DNA of 48,929 nt from DASUHT01 sp038230835. GTDB lineage: Bacteria > Actinomycetota > Thermoleophilia > Gaiellales > JAICJC01. The notes under the pieces were generated by a model, which saw only the letters and a list, made by a program, of their open reading frames with translations, did no database searches and was not told where the DNA came from. This document shows positions 1 to 8,573 of the stretch, piece after piece (position 1 is the stretch's first letter; the number at the start of each line of letters is the position of its first letter). The position numbers were made by a program, and so were the translations under genes. The stretch spans positions 1-48,929 of the forward strand of contig JBBRMM010000024.1 in the NCBI GenBank assembly GCA_038230835.1, written 5' to 3'.

Positions 1-46
1 ACTCGACCACCCGACGACGAAACTCCGGCGAATACGACTTCGGCAT
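1..46 (-). CDS. IS3-type transposase OrfA, N-terminus only
   Basis: Only 15 codons are visible, reading MPKSYSPEFRRRVVE, which is the usual opening of the helix-turn-helix OrfA protein of IS3-family transposases. OrfA binds the element ends and is normally joined to the OrfB DDE integrase by ribosomal frameshifting. A strong Shine-Dalgarno (AAGGAGGG on the minus strand, about 50-57) sits just ahead of the ATG. The gene is cut by the window edge, so integrity cannot be judged. Confidence 0.7.
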   Translation of the reverse strand, partial: MPKSYSPEFRRRVVE

Positions 47-113
47 GAACCCTCCTTCGATTCATGCCGCCCACGCTCTCACAAAGCCAGTCCACAACAA
101 GGGGGCCAGACCA

Positions 114-141
114 GACGGACCACATTCAAGGGGTCACGTCA
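114..141 (-). repeat. 28-bp IS terminal sequence, copy 1
   Basis: The minus strand reads TGACGTGACCCC at its outer end and continues for 28 bases, all identical to copy 2 at 48789-48816. Identity stops right after base 28. It is read as the terminal inverted repeat of an insertion sequence. Confidence 0.8.
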
Positions 142-271
142 CGGCCTGGCGATGTGGAACATGCCTCTGATCGTGTCCGACGCCATCGGCAGCGCGATGC
201 AGGCGGCCGTCCTGGTCTGGGCGTTCCGCCTGCGCCCTGCGGCCGGGCGGGCGCAGCCCGCCGCGGCCTAG
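142..271 (+). pseudogene. 3' remnant of a membrane-protein gene cut by the IS
   Basis: The open frame entering directly from the IS end encodes about 42 residues: a hydrophobic stretch starting GLAMWNMPLIVSDAIG and continuing through AAVLVWAF, then a short Arg- and Ala-rich tail and a TAG stop. It looks like the last transmembrane helix and cytoplasmic tail of an integral membrane protein. The 5' part must lie beyond the insertion sequence or be lost. The family is not recognisable from so little sequence. It converges on the next gene with only 6 bases between the stop codons. Confidence 0.6.
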
Positions 272-277
272 CACACC

Positions 278-844
278 TCAGAAGCTGACCCCCGAGTGTT
301 GGAAGAACCACAGGCTCGAGGTCAGCCACAACCCCAGCAGGATCGCAAAGAGCGTGCCGCCCGCGAGCGGTAGCGACCAGCCGGGGAACCGGCCGCCGCC
401 GCGCACGATCAGCACCTTGACCACCACGGCCGCGTAGATCATCGACCCCAGCACCGAGTGCACCTCGACACGGGTGGAATAGTCGCGGTAGCCGAGCAGG
501 AAGATGCAGTGATAGGCGACCGGCAGCGTGAACAGAATCGCCACCCGCCCGGACCAACGGTGGACCGCGCCGTAGGCCGGCCCCCTGGGCAGGCGCAGCC
601 GATCGTAGATGCTCGCGGCGGTGGCGAGCTGGATGCACCCGAGCACCAATGCCACACTGGAGAACCAGACCTTGAGGTGGATCGGGTCGGAGAAGAACAG
701 CTTCAGGTAGCTGGGCGGGTACAGGCCCGGTGTCCGCTGCTTGGCGACCACGCCCACGGTCAGCGAGAGCAGGGCGAACAGCACGAGCGCGGCCGCCAGC
801 CAGACTCGCTGACGGGCGGGTTGGTCGTCAGGCGCGACCGCCAT
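278..844 (-). CDS. Five-helix membrane protein, cytochrome b561-like (DUF6529-type)
   Basis: A 188-residue integral membrane protein with about five hydrophobic helices. Histidines occur in or next to helices in the motifs HRWSGRVAI, AYHCIFLLGY and VEVHSVLGS. That spacing is typical of cytochrome b561-like and DUF6529-type proteins that bind haem b between helices, so a role in membrane electron transfer is inferred. The ATG at 844 is chosen because the protein then begins with a short polar segment before helix 1; the frame stays open upstream to about 1009 but that part overlaps the dppF-like 3' end and reads as low-complexity Arg/Pro. A TAGACT box lies 8 bases upstream, with no obvious ribosome binding site. 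The haem assignment is not proven. Confidence 0.7.
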   Translation of the reverse strand: MAVAPDDQPARQRVWLAAALVLFALLSLTVGVVAKQRTPGLYPPSYLKLFFSDPIHLKVWFSSVALVLGCIQLATAASIYDRLRLPRGPAYGAVHRWSGRVAILFTLPVAYHCIFLLGYRDYSTRVEVHSVLGSMIYAAVVVKVLIVRGGGRFPGWSLPLAGGTLFAILLGLWLTSSLWFFQHSGVSF

Positions 845-917
845 GGCAGGTGAGTCTATGCCTTTCGGGACGACGGCGGGAGTGGCCGGCCCGAGCAGCT
901 GCGGGTGAACCGACGCC

Positions 918-1949
918 TCACGGCGCAGAGTCGACGTGCACCTCGGGCGCGTGGGCGGGCGGTGGCGCCGTCCAGGCGAAGTGGCAGGCCGCCAGGTGGT
1001 GCGGGCCACCGCCTCCTGGAGCCGACAGGGCCGGGTCTTCGCGACGGCACACGTCCTGGGCGAGCGGGCAGCGGGGATGAAAGCGGCAGCCCGTGGGCAG
1101 GTCGATCGGGCTCGGCGGATCGCCCTCGACGGCGACCGCCTCCGACACCCGGCCGGGCTGCAGACGCGGCACCGCCTTGAGCAGACCCTGGGTGTACGGG
1201 TGCCGTGGGTTGGAGAACAGCTCCTCGGTTTGCGCGGTCTCGACGATCCGGCCCAGGTACATCACCGACACCCGGTCGCACACGTGGCGGACGACGGCCA
1301 TGTTGTGGGCGATCAACAGCATCGTCAGGCCGAGCCGCTCGCGCAGGTCCTCGAGCAGGTTGAGCACCGTGGCCTGCACCGACACGTCTAGGGCGGACAC
1401 CGGCTCGTCCGCGACCAGGAGGTCGGGATCGAGCGCGATCGCACGGGCGATCGAGACGCGTTGGCGCTGGCCGCCCGAGAACTGCCGCGGATAGGCGTCC
1501 AGCGCCTGGGCGCTGAGGCCGACCAGCTCGAGCAGCTCGTTGCAGCGTGCGTCGACCTGCTCCCGGGCGACCATCCGGTGCACCCTCAGCAGCTCGCCCA
1601 GCGTCTGGCGCACCGTCATCCGCGGGTTCAGCGACGAGTACGGATCCTGAAACACCATCTGCATCCGGCGGCGAGTGGTGCGCTCCCGGGAGGCGCTCAG
1701 GAGCTGCCCCTCGAAGCGGATCTCACCGGCCGTCGGCTCGTACAGGCCGACGACGCACCGGCCCAGCGTCGACTTTCCGCAGCCCGACTCACCCACCAGC
1801 CCTAGCACCTCGCCGCGGGCGATCTCGAGGTCGACGCCGTCGATCGCTCGCAGCACCTCCAACGGAGCCCGGCGCGCCCTCCGGGTGAGCGTGTCGTTGA
1901 GCGGAAACTGCATGTGCAGGCCGCGCACCTGGAGCAGCGGCTCAGGCAC
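918..1949 (-). CDS. dppF: Oligopeptide/dipeptide ABC transporter ATP-binding protein (DppF/OppF type)
   Basis: A 343-residue cytoplasmic ATPase of the nickel/peptide importer family. It has Walker A GESGCGKST, the Q-loop MVFQDPYSSLNPR, signature FSGGQRQR, Walker B LLVADEPVSALD and the switch His in LIAHN. The C-terminal oligopeptide-type extension has the Cys pattern GCRFHPRCPLAQDVC, which binds an Fe-S cluster in some relatives. Translation is taken to start at GTG 1949, overlapping the stop of the upstream dppD-like gene, so the two ATPases are probably coupled. It is the last gene of a five-gene importer operon running from 6370 to 918. Peptides or other oligo-amides are the likely substrates. 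Confidence 0.9.
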   Translation of the reverse strand: MPEPLLQVRGLHMQFPLNDTLTRRARRAPLEVLRAIDGVDLEIARGEVLGLVGESGCGKSTLGRCVVGLYEPTAGEIRFEGQLLSASRERTTRRRMQMVFQDPYSSLNPRMTVRQTLGELLRVHRMVAREQVDARCNELLELVGLSAQALDAYPRQFSGGQRQRVSIARAIALDPDLLVADEPVSALDVSVQATVLNLLEDLRERLGLTMLLIAHNMAVVRHVCDRVSVMYLGRIVETAQTEELFSNPRHPYTQGLLKAVPRLQPGRVSEAVAVEGDPPSPIDLPTGCRFHPRCPLAQDVCRREDPALSAPGGGGPHHLAACHFAWTAPPPAHAPEVHVDSAP

Positions 1950-2952
1950 TGCTGACCACGGGATCGCGGCGCGCCGCCTCGGCGCACTCCTCGTCGTGGA
2001 TGCAGGCGGTCTGGCGCCCGCCGGGCGCCACCCGCAGCGGGAACGTCCCGGCCAGGCAGTCCTGCTTCGCGAACTGGCAGCGAGGCGCGAACCGGCATCC
2101 TTCGAAGCTGGAGACGAGGTCGGGCGGGGTGCCGGGGATCGACGCCAGCGAGTCGCGCACGACATCGAAGTCGGGCACCGAGCGCATCAGCCCGAGCGTG
2201 TACGGGTGCCGCGGCAGGCGGAACACGTCGCCCACCGCGCCGGTCTCCACCACCTCACCCGCGTACATGACCGCCAGGCTGTCACACGTCTCGGCCACGA
2301 CGGCGAGGTCGTGGGTGACGAGCACCACGGCCACGCCGGTCTCCTTGCGTAGCGACAGCAGCAGCTTGAGAATCTGATCCTGGATGGTGACGTCCAGCGC
2401 GGTGGTGGGCTCGTCGCAGAGAATCAGCTGCGGCGAGCACGAGAGAGCGATCGCGATCATGACCCGCTGCCGCATCCCCCCCGAAAGCTCGTGCGGGTAC
2501 GCGCGAGCGCGGCGCACCGGATCGGGAATCCCCACCATCCGCATCAGCTCGAGCGCCCGCGCCCGTGCCGAGCGCCGGCTCTGGCCGAGGTGATGCTGCG
2601 GGCCCTCGGCGATCTGCTCACCCACCCGCATGACTGGGTTGAGGGCCGTCATCGGCTCCTGGAAGATCATGCTGATCGACCGGCCCCGGATGTCCCGCAG
2701 AGGCCTGGGCGCCATCGCCACCAGGTCGATCCCGCCGAACATCACCTGACCGGAGGAGATCTCTGCCGGCCGCGGCAGCAGGCCGAGGATTGCGCGCAGG
2801 GTCATGCTCTTGCCGCAGCCCGACTCGCCGACGAGCCCGAGAGCCTCGCCGGCGCCGACCGAGAAGGACACTCCGTCCACGGCGTGGACGACCCCCCGCG
2901 CGAGCGGGATCTCGACCCGCAGGTCGCGCACCTCCAGCAGCGGGTCGTTCAC
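1942..2952 (-). CDS. dppD: Oligopeptide/dipeptide ABC transporter ATP-binding protein (DppD/OppD type)
   Basis: A 336-residue ATPase that would form the nucleotide-binding heterodimer with the dppF-like partner. Visible motifs are Walker A GESGCGKSM (with Met where Thr is usual), Q-loop IFQEPMTALNP, signature LSGGMRQR, Walker B LILCDEPTTALD and the switch His in VTHD. The C-terminal segment has the Cys motif GCRFAPRCQFAKQDC of the peptide-transporter subgroup. The GTG at 2952 overlaps the TGA of the upstream permease, and its own TGA overlaps the GTG of dppF. The frame extends upstream but only as antisense-like Arg/Gly-rich sequence. Confidence 0.9.
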   Translation of the reverse strand: MNDPLLEVRDLRVEIPLARGVVHAVDGVSFSVGAGEALGLVGESGCGKSMTLRAILGLLPRPAEISSGQVMFGGIDLVAMAPRPLRDIRGRSISMIFQEPMTALNPVMRVGEQIAEGPQHHLGQSRRSARARALELMRMVGIPDPVRRARAYPHELSGGMRQRVMIAIALSCSPQLILCDEPTTALDVTIQDQILKLLLSLRKETGVAVVLVTHDLAVVAETCDSLAVMYAGEVVETGAVGDVFRLPRHPYTLGLMRSVPDFDVVRDSLASIPGTPPDLVSSFEGCRFAPRCQFAKQDCLAGTFPLRVAPGGRQTACIHDEECAEAARRDPVVSSA

Positions 2953-3821
2953 TCGGCTCTCAGCAGGTCGGCCAGCCCGTCGCCCAGCAGCGACAAGCCC
3001 AGACCGGTGATCACGATGGCGATCCCCGGGAAGGTGGAGAGCTCCCACTTGGTGGTCAGGAACTGCTGCCCGTCGGCGATCATCGCCCCCCAGTCGGGCG
3101 TCGGCGGCTGGATCCCCAGGCCCAGGTAGCCGAGCGTGACGATGGCCAGGATGTCCAGCACGATGTCGGACATCGAGAACACGATCGCCTGCGTGATCAC
3201 ATTCGGGAGCAGGTGGCGAATGATGATCCGGCGGTCGCCGAGGCCGGCCCCGCGGGCGGCGAGGACGTACTCCTGGCGTTTCTGGACCAGGATCTCGCCC
3301 CTGATGATGCGCGCGTACGACACCCAGCCGACCAGGGTGATGGCGATGTAGATGCTGCGCGTGCCGGGGCCGAGCACGAACACCATGGCGATGATCAGCA
3401 CCGTGAACGGAAACGCCACCACCACGTCCACCAGGCGCATGATCAACGTGTCGGCGAAGCGCGCGTAGTAGCCGGCGACGCATCCCAGCGTGGTGCCCAG
3501 GATGAACGGGAACAGCACCGCCAGGAAGCCCACACGCAGGTCGACCCGGGCGGCGTAGAGCATGCGTGACCACTCGTCGCGGCCGAGCTCGTCGGTGCCC
3601 AGCCAGTGATGGGCCGAGGAACCGGCGAGGATGTGCTCGAGATCCTGATGGTCGGGGTTGTACGGCGCGACCACGGGAGCGGCGATCGCCAGACCGACCA
3701 TCAGGCCGACGATCACCAGGCCGGCCACGAAGGACGGGGTGCGGTACCAGCGGTGGCGGAATCCGCGGGCGCGGGGGATCGTGAGGGGATCGGCGGCGAG
3801 TGGTGCGGTGACGGCGGCCAT
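2949..3821 (-). CDS. dppC: Peptide ABC transporter permease (DppC/OppC type)
   Basis: A 290-residue inner-membrane permease with an N-terminal cytoplasmic tail, a first helix near residues 33-55 and five more helices. The DppC hallmark GTDELGRDEWSRMLYAAR follows the first helix. The coupling-helix EAA-like segment that contacts the ATPases reads YVLAARGAGLGDRRII. Start ATG 3821 shares bases with the stop of dppB (TGATG), and its own stop overlaps the GTG of dppD. Together these overlaps show a tightly coupled importer operon. Confidence 0.92.
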   Translation of the reverse strand: MAAVTAPLAADPLTIPRARGFRHRWYRTPSFVAGLVIVGLMVGLAIAAPVVAPYNPDHQDLEHILAGSSAHHWLGTDELGRDEWSRMLYAARVDLRVGFLAVLFPFILGTTLGCVAGYYARFADTLIMRLVDVVVAFPFTVLIIAMVFVLGPGTRSIYIAITLVGWVSYARIIRGEILVQKRQEYVLAARGAGLGDRRIIIRHLLPNVITQAIVFSMSDIVLDILAIVTLGYLGLGIQPPTPDWGAMIADGQQFLTTKWELSTFPGIAIVITGLGLSLLGDGLADLLRAE

Positions 3822-4768
3822 CAGTCGAAGCGCACCCGGGGATCGAGCAGAGCGTGCAGGACGTCGGTGGTGAGATAGACCAGCACGACCATGATCGCGA
3901 ACGCCAGCGTGATCCCCTGTACCACCGGGAAGTCGCGCTGGAAGATCGCGTTGATCATCAGCAGGCCGATGCCCGGGATCGCGAACACCTGCTCGACCAC
4001 CAACGTGCCACCGACCAGGAAGCCGATGTTGACGCCCAGCACGGTGACCATCGAGATGATCCCGTTTCGCAGCGCGTGCCGGACGAGCACGCGGCGCTCG
4101 GAGATGCCCTTGGACCGTGCCGTGACCACGTAGTCGGACTCGAGCACGTTGAGCAGGCTCGCGCGAAGGCTGCGGATCAGGATCGGTGCGATGCCCAGCG
4201 CGACCGTCAGGCCGGGCAGGAACATCGCCCGCAGGTGGCCGGGGAGGCCACTCCCGTACCCACCGACCGGGAAGAACCCGCCGGAGTGCAGCGCGACCAG
4301 CAGCAGCAGCATGATCGCCGTCCAGAACGCCGGGAAGCCGAGGCCGACCAGCGGCACGACGCGCACGGTCTGGTCGCGTAACGCGTCCCGCTTCGACGCC
4401 GCCAGCGCGGCCAGAGGAACGGCGATCACGACCGACAGCACCGCCGCGTAGCCGAGCAGCCACAGCGTCGGTGGCAGCCGGTCGATGATCAGGGCTCGGG
4501 CCGACTCGTGGTAGATCAGCGAGTCGGACAGGTTGCCGTGGATGACCAGGCGATCCATGAAGTCCTTGTACTGGACCCACAGCGGATGATCGAGCCCCCA
4601 CTCCTTGTGCAGCAGCGCGATCCGCTGGGGACTGGCGTGCACGCCCAGGATCGTGCGCGCCGGGTCACCCGGAACCAGATGGATCATGAAGAACACCAGG
4701 AGCGTCACGCCGAGGGCAACCGGCACCATCTGCACCAGACGGCGCAGCACGTAGGACGCGAGATCCAT
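3821..4768 (-). CDS. dppB: Peptide ABC transporter permease (DppB/OppB type)
   Basis: A 315-residue permease starting MDLASYVLRRLVQMVPV, the classic DppB opening, with PGDPAR in the periplasmic loop after helix 1. The EAA-like loop VVTARSKGISERRVLVRHALRN is where the ATPases dock. The length and order of helices match the family. It lies 21 bases downstream of the binding-protein gene and overlaps dppC by one base (TGATG). With DppC it forms the membrane channel for the substrate delivered by the lipoprotein encoded at 4790-6370. Confidence 0.92.
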   Translation of the reverse strand: MDLASYVLRRLVQMVPVALGVTLLVFFMIHLVPGDPARTILGVHASPQRIALLHKEWGLDHPLWVQYKDFMDRLVIHGNLSDSLIYHESARALIIDRLPPTLWLLGYAAVLSVVIAVPLAALAASKRDALRDQTVRVVPLVGLGFPAFWTAIMLLLLVALHSGGFFPVGGYGSGLPGHLRAMFLPGLTVALGIAPILIRSLRASLLNVLESDYVVTARSKGISERRVLVRHALRNGIISMVTVLGVNIGFLVGGTLVVEQVFAIPGIGLLMINAIFQRDFPVVQGITLAFAIMVVLVYLTTDVLHALLDPRVRFD

Positions 4769-4789
4769 GCGGCTACCCTAGATGGTTGA

Positions 4790-6370
4790 TCACTTCGAGA
4801 GCCAGACGTTCTCCACGTGGTAGTTGCCGGTCGGATAGACGTAGAACGCGTGGACGTTGTTGGTCGCCGCGTACGCGTACGGTGAGTAGAACTCGAAGGC
4901 CATGAACGCGTCCTGGGCGGACTGCGCCTGGATCTTGGAATACAGGGCCTGCCGCTGGGCGGTGTCGAACGTCCGCTCGGCCTGGTGCGTCCAGTTGATC
5001 ACATCCGGGTTGTTGTATCCGGTGTAGAACGAGTGGGCGCCCTGGCTGGGGTCGACGGCGAAGCTGACCAGCTCGTCGGGGTCGGCAATGTCCATCGTCC
5101 AGTAGCTCATCGCCAGCTGGTACTTGAACTGCTGCTGGTCGGTGTTCTCCAGGTTCGGGTCGACCTGGTTGAACGTGACCTTGATACCGAGCGGCGCCAG
5201 CTCCGACTGGATGATCTGCCCCGTGGTCTTCTCGGTGGCATTGCCGCCCGCCACCATCAGGGTCACGTCGAACCCGTGCGGGTACTTGGATGCCGCCATC
5301 TCCTGCTTGGCCTTCGTGAGGTCGAACTGGAGGCCGGGCGACTTGGGGTCGTAGTACGGCACCTGAGGCGGCATGAAGGAGTTGGCCGGCGTGCCGTGGC
5401 CGAACAGCACCGCGGAGACAAGCGCCTTGCGGTCGATTGCATAGGAGATCGCGCGCCGGACGTGCACATCCGCCAGCTGCGCGATGTGCTCGTTGAACAT
5501 GAGGTAGTCGGTTCGTGTGGAGTTGAACAGGTGCAGAGTCACGCCCGACATGCCCTGCAGCGCCGAGACGGTCGAGAACGGAGGGAACTCGTCGATCTGC
5601 GCCTGGTTGCCCTGCAGCTGGAGCTGGCGGGTGTTGGTATTGCCGACGTCGGTCCAGGTGACGCTGTCGAGATAGGGCTTGCCCTTCTCCCAGTAGTGCG
5701 GGTTGCGCACCAGCTTGAGCGCCGACAGCTTGTGCCAGTACCCCCACATGAAGGGGCCGGTGCCGATCGGGTGCGTGTAGAACTGGTTCTCGGTCTCGCC
5801 GCCGTAGTCCTTGGGCACGATCCCGTTGGCGAAGAGCGCGATATCGGCCACCAGCGGCGCCCACGGGTACTTGGTGGTGATGATGACCTTGGCCGGCCCG
5901 TCGGCTTTGACGGACTTGATGGCCGCGTCGATGAACGCCCATCCCTGCGCGGCCTTGCGCGCCTGGTCGATCGAGAAGACCACGTCGGCGGACGTCATCG
6001 GGTTGCCGTTCGAGAAGAGGACGCCGGGGCGCAGGTTGAAGGTGTAGGTCTTCTTGTCGCTCGAGAGCGTGTAGCTTGTCGCCAGCTGGGGCACCACACC
6101 CTTGCCGTCCGGAGAGACCGTATAGAGCATCTGGTAGATCTGCTCGAAGATCCAGATCGACTCGTTGTCGAACACCGTGGTGGCGTTCATCGATTCGGAG
6201 TCCGCCGTGCGGGCGATTACCAGGTCCCCGCCGCGCTGAGGCGTACCGCCGGATTGACTGCCACCGCTGGAGGCGTTGTTGTTGCTGCTGCTGCCACCGC
6301 AGCCGGCGGCAAGCGCGGTGACGAGGGCGAGGACTGCGGTGACTCGGCGGCCGACTGGTGCGGGTCTCAT
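4790..6370 (-). CDS. dppA-like SBP: Peptide/solute-binding lipoprotein of the Dpp-type importer (SBP_bac_5)
   Basis: A 526-residue extracytoplasmic binding protein, the first gene of the importer operon. A lipoprotein signal is clear: a basic N-terminus, a hydrophobic stretch and the lipobox LAAGC with Cys24, followed by a Gly/Ser/Asn-rich linker. The mature part has family-5 binding-protein features such as YTFNLRPGVLFSNG, DVVFSIDQARK and VRRAISYAIDRKALV. Start ATG 6370 is preferred over an upstream one at 6400 because AAGGAGCG lies just ahead of it. Bound cargo is not predictable; neighbouring amidases and peptidases argue for peptides or amide-containing compounds. It is divergent from the reductase-amidase gene at 6459. 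Confidence 0.92.
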   Translation of the reverse strand: MRPAPVGRRVTAVLALVTALAAGCGGSSSNNNASSGGSQSGGTPQRGGDLVIARTADSESMNATTVFDNESIWIFEQIYQMLYTVSPDGKGVVPQLATSYTLSSDKKTYTFNLRPGVLFSNGNPMTSADVVFSIDQARKAAQGWAFIDAAIKSVKADGPAKVIITTKYPWAPLVADIALFANGIVPKDYGGETENQFYTHPIGTGPFMWGYWHKLSALKLVRNPHYWEKGKPYLDSVTWTDVGNTNTRQLQLQGNQAQIDEFPPFSTVSALQGMSGVTLHLFNSTRTDYLMFNEHIAQLADVHVRRAISYAIDRKALVSAVLFGHGTPANSFMPPQVPYYDPKSPGLQFDLTKAKQEMAASKYPHGFDVTLMVAGGNATEKTTGQIIQSELAPLGIKVTFNQVDPNLENTDQQQFKYQLAMSYWTMDIADPDELVSFAVDPSQGAHSFYTGYNNPDVINWTHQAERTFDTAQRQALYSKIQAQSAQDAFMAFEFYSPYAYAATNNVHAFYVYPTGNYHVENVWLSK

Positions 6371-6446
6371 CCAACGCTCCTTTGGGGAAGGGTGGGCCAT
6401 TCTCGCAAACGTTGCGCCTCGGCGCTAGGGGTCTTGGCACTTTCGC

Positions 6447-6452
6447 TACGAT
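6447..6452 (+). promoter_or_regulatory. Candidate -10 box (TACGAT) placing the transcript start at the ATG of 6459
   Basis: TACGAT is followed by six bases and then ATG, with no Shine-Dalgarno between. This geometry fits a leaderless mRNA. No good -35 hexamer is visible at the usual spacing. Confidence 0.4.
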
Positions 6453-6458
6453 CGCGCG

Positions 6459-8573
6459 ATGCAATACACCGTCGTCGGCGCGGGAGCGATCGGAGGCACG
6501 GTCGGTGCGGGCCTCGCGCGTGACGGCCACTCTGTGCTGCTCTGCGACGCCGACGCCGATCACGTCGCCGCTGTCAACGCCGACGGCCTGCGTATCGAGG
6601 GCCCGGTCGAGGAGTTCACGGTTCGAGTCACGGCGGTCACACCCGACGGCCTGCCGGACCGGCTGGATGCCGTGCTGTTGGCGGTCAAGGCCCACCACAC
6701 GGAGCAGGCGATGGGGATCGTGGCACCCCGACTCGTCGACGACGGGTTCGTGCTGTCGCTCCAGAACGGCATCAACGAGCCGGCGATCGCCGACGCGGTG
6801 GGCGCCGGGCGGACGATCGGGGCGTTCGTCAACTTCGGCGCCGACCTGATCGCCCCCGGCCGGATCCTGCGCGGCAACCGGGCGACGTTCATGATCGGCG
6901 AGCTGGATGGCAGCGAGAGCGACCGCGTGCGACGATTGGTGAGCGACATCGCGGGCGCGCGTGCGACGTCCAACCTGGCCGGCTATCTGTGGGCCAAGGA
7001 GGCGTACGGCGCGATGCTGTTCGCCACCGCGGTATCCGACCTGTCGATCGCCGACGCGCTGTCCGAGCCGCGTTACCGCCCCGTGTACCTGGCGCTCGCG
7101 CGCGAGGTGCTGGCGCAGGCGACCGCCCGGCCGGAGCCGTTCGACGGCTTCGAGCCCGACGACCTGGAGGGGTCGATCGCCCGCCTGGTGGCCTTCAACC
7201 GAGGCTCCGCCAAGACCCACTCCGGGATCTACCGCGACCTCGCGGTGCGCCACCGAAAGACCGAGGTGGACGCCATGCTGGCCGCGGTCGACGGTCCGAT
7301 GCTGCGGCGCACCGCGGCGCTCATCCACGCCATCGAGGACGGCCGCCGCGTGTGCGAGCGTGCAAACCTCGAACTGCTGGCCGCCCACGAACGGCTGCTG
7401 CGGCTGGGCGACGGCCTGAACGCCGTGATCACGACCATCGACGTGCCCGACAGGGCCCCGGCGGGCCCGCTGCACGGCGTCCAGGTTGCGGTCAAGGACA
7501 ACATCGACGTCGCGGGTGTGGTCACCACCAACGCCTCGACGGTGGCGGTGCCGCCGCCAGCCGCCGCCGACGCCGAGGTCGCCCGCCGGCTGCGGGCCGC
7601 AGGCGCCGACCTGTTCTGCAAGACCAACCTGCTCGAGTACTCCGCCGGCAGCGTCAACCCGGCGTACGGCATGACCTACAACCCGCTCGATCGCAGCCGC
7701 ACCGCAGGTGGCTCGTCCACCGGCTCGGCGGCGCTTGTCGCCGCGGGCGTGTGCGACCACGCGATCGGCACCGACACGGGCGGTTCGGTGCGCATCCCGG
7801 CGGCGTACTGCGGCATCGTCGGCTTCATGCCCACCGCCGGCCTGGTCTCGGAGGAAGGGGTGTCGCCGCTGTCGCCGACCTGCGACCACGTCGGCACACT
7901 CACCCGCACCGCCGAGCAGGCGGCGGCGCTGATGGAGGTGCTGTCGGCCCGGCGGTTTGCGATCGAGCCGGTGTCCGGGCTGCGGGTCGGCGTGCTGGCC
8001 GGCCAACTCGCAGACCCCGATACGACCCCGGAGGTACGCTCGGCGATCGAGCGATCGCTGCGGCGGATGTCGGACGCCGGCTGGACGCTCGAGGAGGTCG
8101 ATCCGCCCGAGCTCGAGCTGGCTGCCAGCGCGCTCGGGCCGATCGTGCTGTACGAGGCGTGGCGGATCCACCGCGATCGTTTTGCCGCCGACGCCGCGGG
8201 CTACGGCCCGGGCACCCGCAGCCTGCTCGAGCTGGCGCGCGGAATCCCCGACGACGCCTACCAGGATGCTCTGGCCGACCGCGAGCGCGTGATCGCGGGC
8301 GTGGCAGGCCTGTTCGAACGCTTCGATGTGATCGCCGGGCCGACGGTCGCCTACGTCGCCCCGCACGAGGATCCGCCGTTCGGAACGCCCCAGGGTGATG
8401 TCGAGGGGCGCTTCACCGAGGGCTGGAACCTGGCCGGCGTGCCCGCTGTCTCGGTGACGGCGGGAGCCGCCGACGGACCGCTGCCGGCGGGCCTGCAGCT
8501 TGCGGCGGCCGCGGGTGCCGACGCGTTCCTGCTCTCGGTGGCGGCGGCATACCTGAGACTGGAGGGCGGATGA
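6459..8573 (+). CDS. Fusion protein: ketopantoate-reductase-like domain plus amidase-signature domain
   Basis: A 704-residue protein with two enzymes in one frame. Residues 1-315 are a PanE/ApbA-like NAD(P)H reductase: Rossmann motif VGAGAIGG at the N-terminus, LQNGINEPA, the Lys-containing WAKEAYGAM and the C-terminal RKTEVDAML. Residues about 320-704 are an amidase-signature hydrolase with the catalytic Lys346 in VAVKDNIDVAG, the cis-Ser in AGGSSTGSA (about residue 419) and the nucleophile Ser443 in GTDTGGSVRIPA. All catalytic residues of both parts seem present. A reductase joined to an amidase suggests sequential attack on one substrate, for example reduction of a 2-oxo acid group and hydrolysis of an amide. 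The substrate is unknown. It overlaps the creatininase gene by ATGA and begins a three-gene operon divergent from the peptide importer. Confidence 0.85.
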   Translation: MQYTVVGAGAIGGTVGAGLARDGHSVLLCDADADHVAAVNADGLRIEGPVEEFTVRVTAVTPDGLPDRLDAVLLAVKAHHTEQAMGIVAPRLVDDGFVLSLQNGINEPAIADAVGAGRTIGAFVNFGADLIAPGRILRGNRATFMIGELDGSESDRVRRLVSDIAGARATSNLAGYLWAKEAYGAMLFATAVSDLSIADALSEPRYRPVYLALAREVLAQATARPEPFDGFEPDDLEGSIARLVAFNRGSAKTHSGIYRDLAVRHRKTEVDAMLAAVDGPMLRRTAALIHAIEDGRRVCERANLELLAAHERLLRLGDGLNAVITTIDVPDRAPAGPLHGVQVAVKDNIDVAGVVTTNASTVAVPPPAAADAEVARRLRAAGADLFCKTNLLEYSAGSVNPAYGMTYNPLDRSRTAGGSSTGSAALVAAGVCDHAIGTDTGGSVRIPAAYCGIVGFMPTAGLVSEEGVSPLSPTCDHVGTLTRTAEQAAALMEVLSARRFAIEPVSGLRVGVLAGQLADPDTTPEVRSAIERSLRRMSDAGWTLEEVDPPELELAASALGPIVLYEAWRIHRDRFAADAAGYGPGTRSLLELARGIPDDAYQDALADRERVIAGVAGLFERFDVIAGPTVAYVAPHEDPPFGTPQGDVEGRFTEGWNLAGVPAVSVTAGAADGPLPAGLQLAAAAGADAFLLSVAAAYLRLEGG

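Larger units (their letters stand above)
1..141 (-). mobile_element. IS3-family-type insertion sequence, end fragment (rest lies left of window)
   Basis: The minus strand from 141 starts with TGACGTGACCCC, a TG-starting terminus as in IS3-family elements, then a short leader, a strong ribosome binding site and the start of an OrfA-like protein that runs off the window. The first 28 bases (114-141) are identical, in inverted orientation, to 48789-48816 at the other end of the window. Beyond those 28 bases the two leaders differ and the two OrfA starts differ, so they are two distinct elements sharing an end. Alternatively the left one is one element inserted near the end of another. The element interrupts the membrane-protein gene whose 3' end follows at 142-271. 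Confidence 0.75.
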
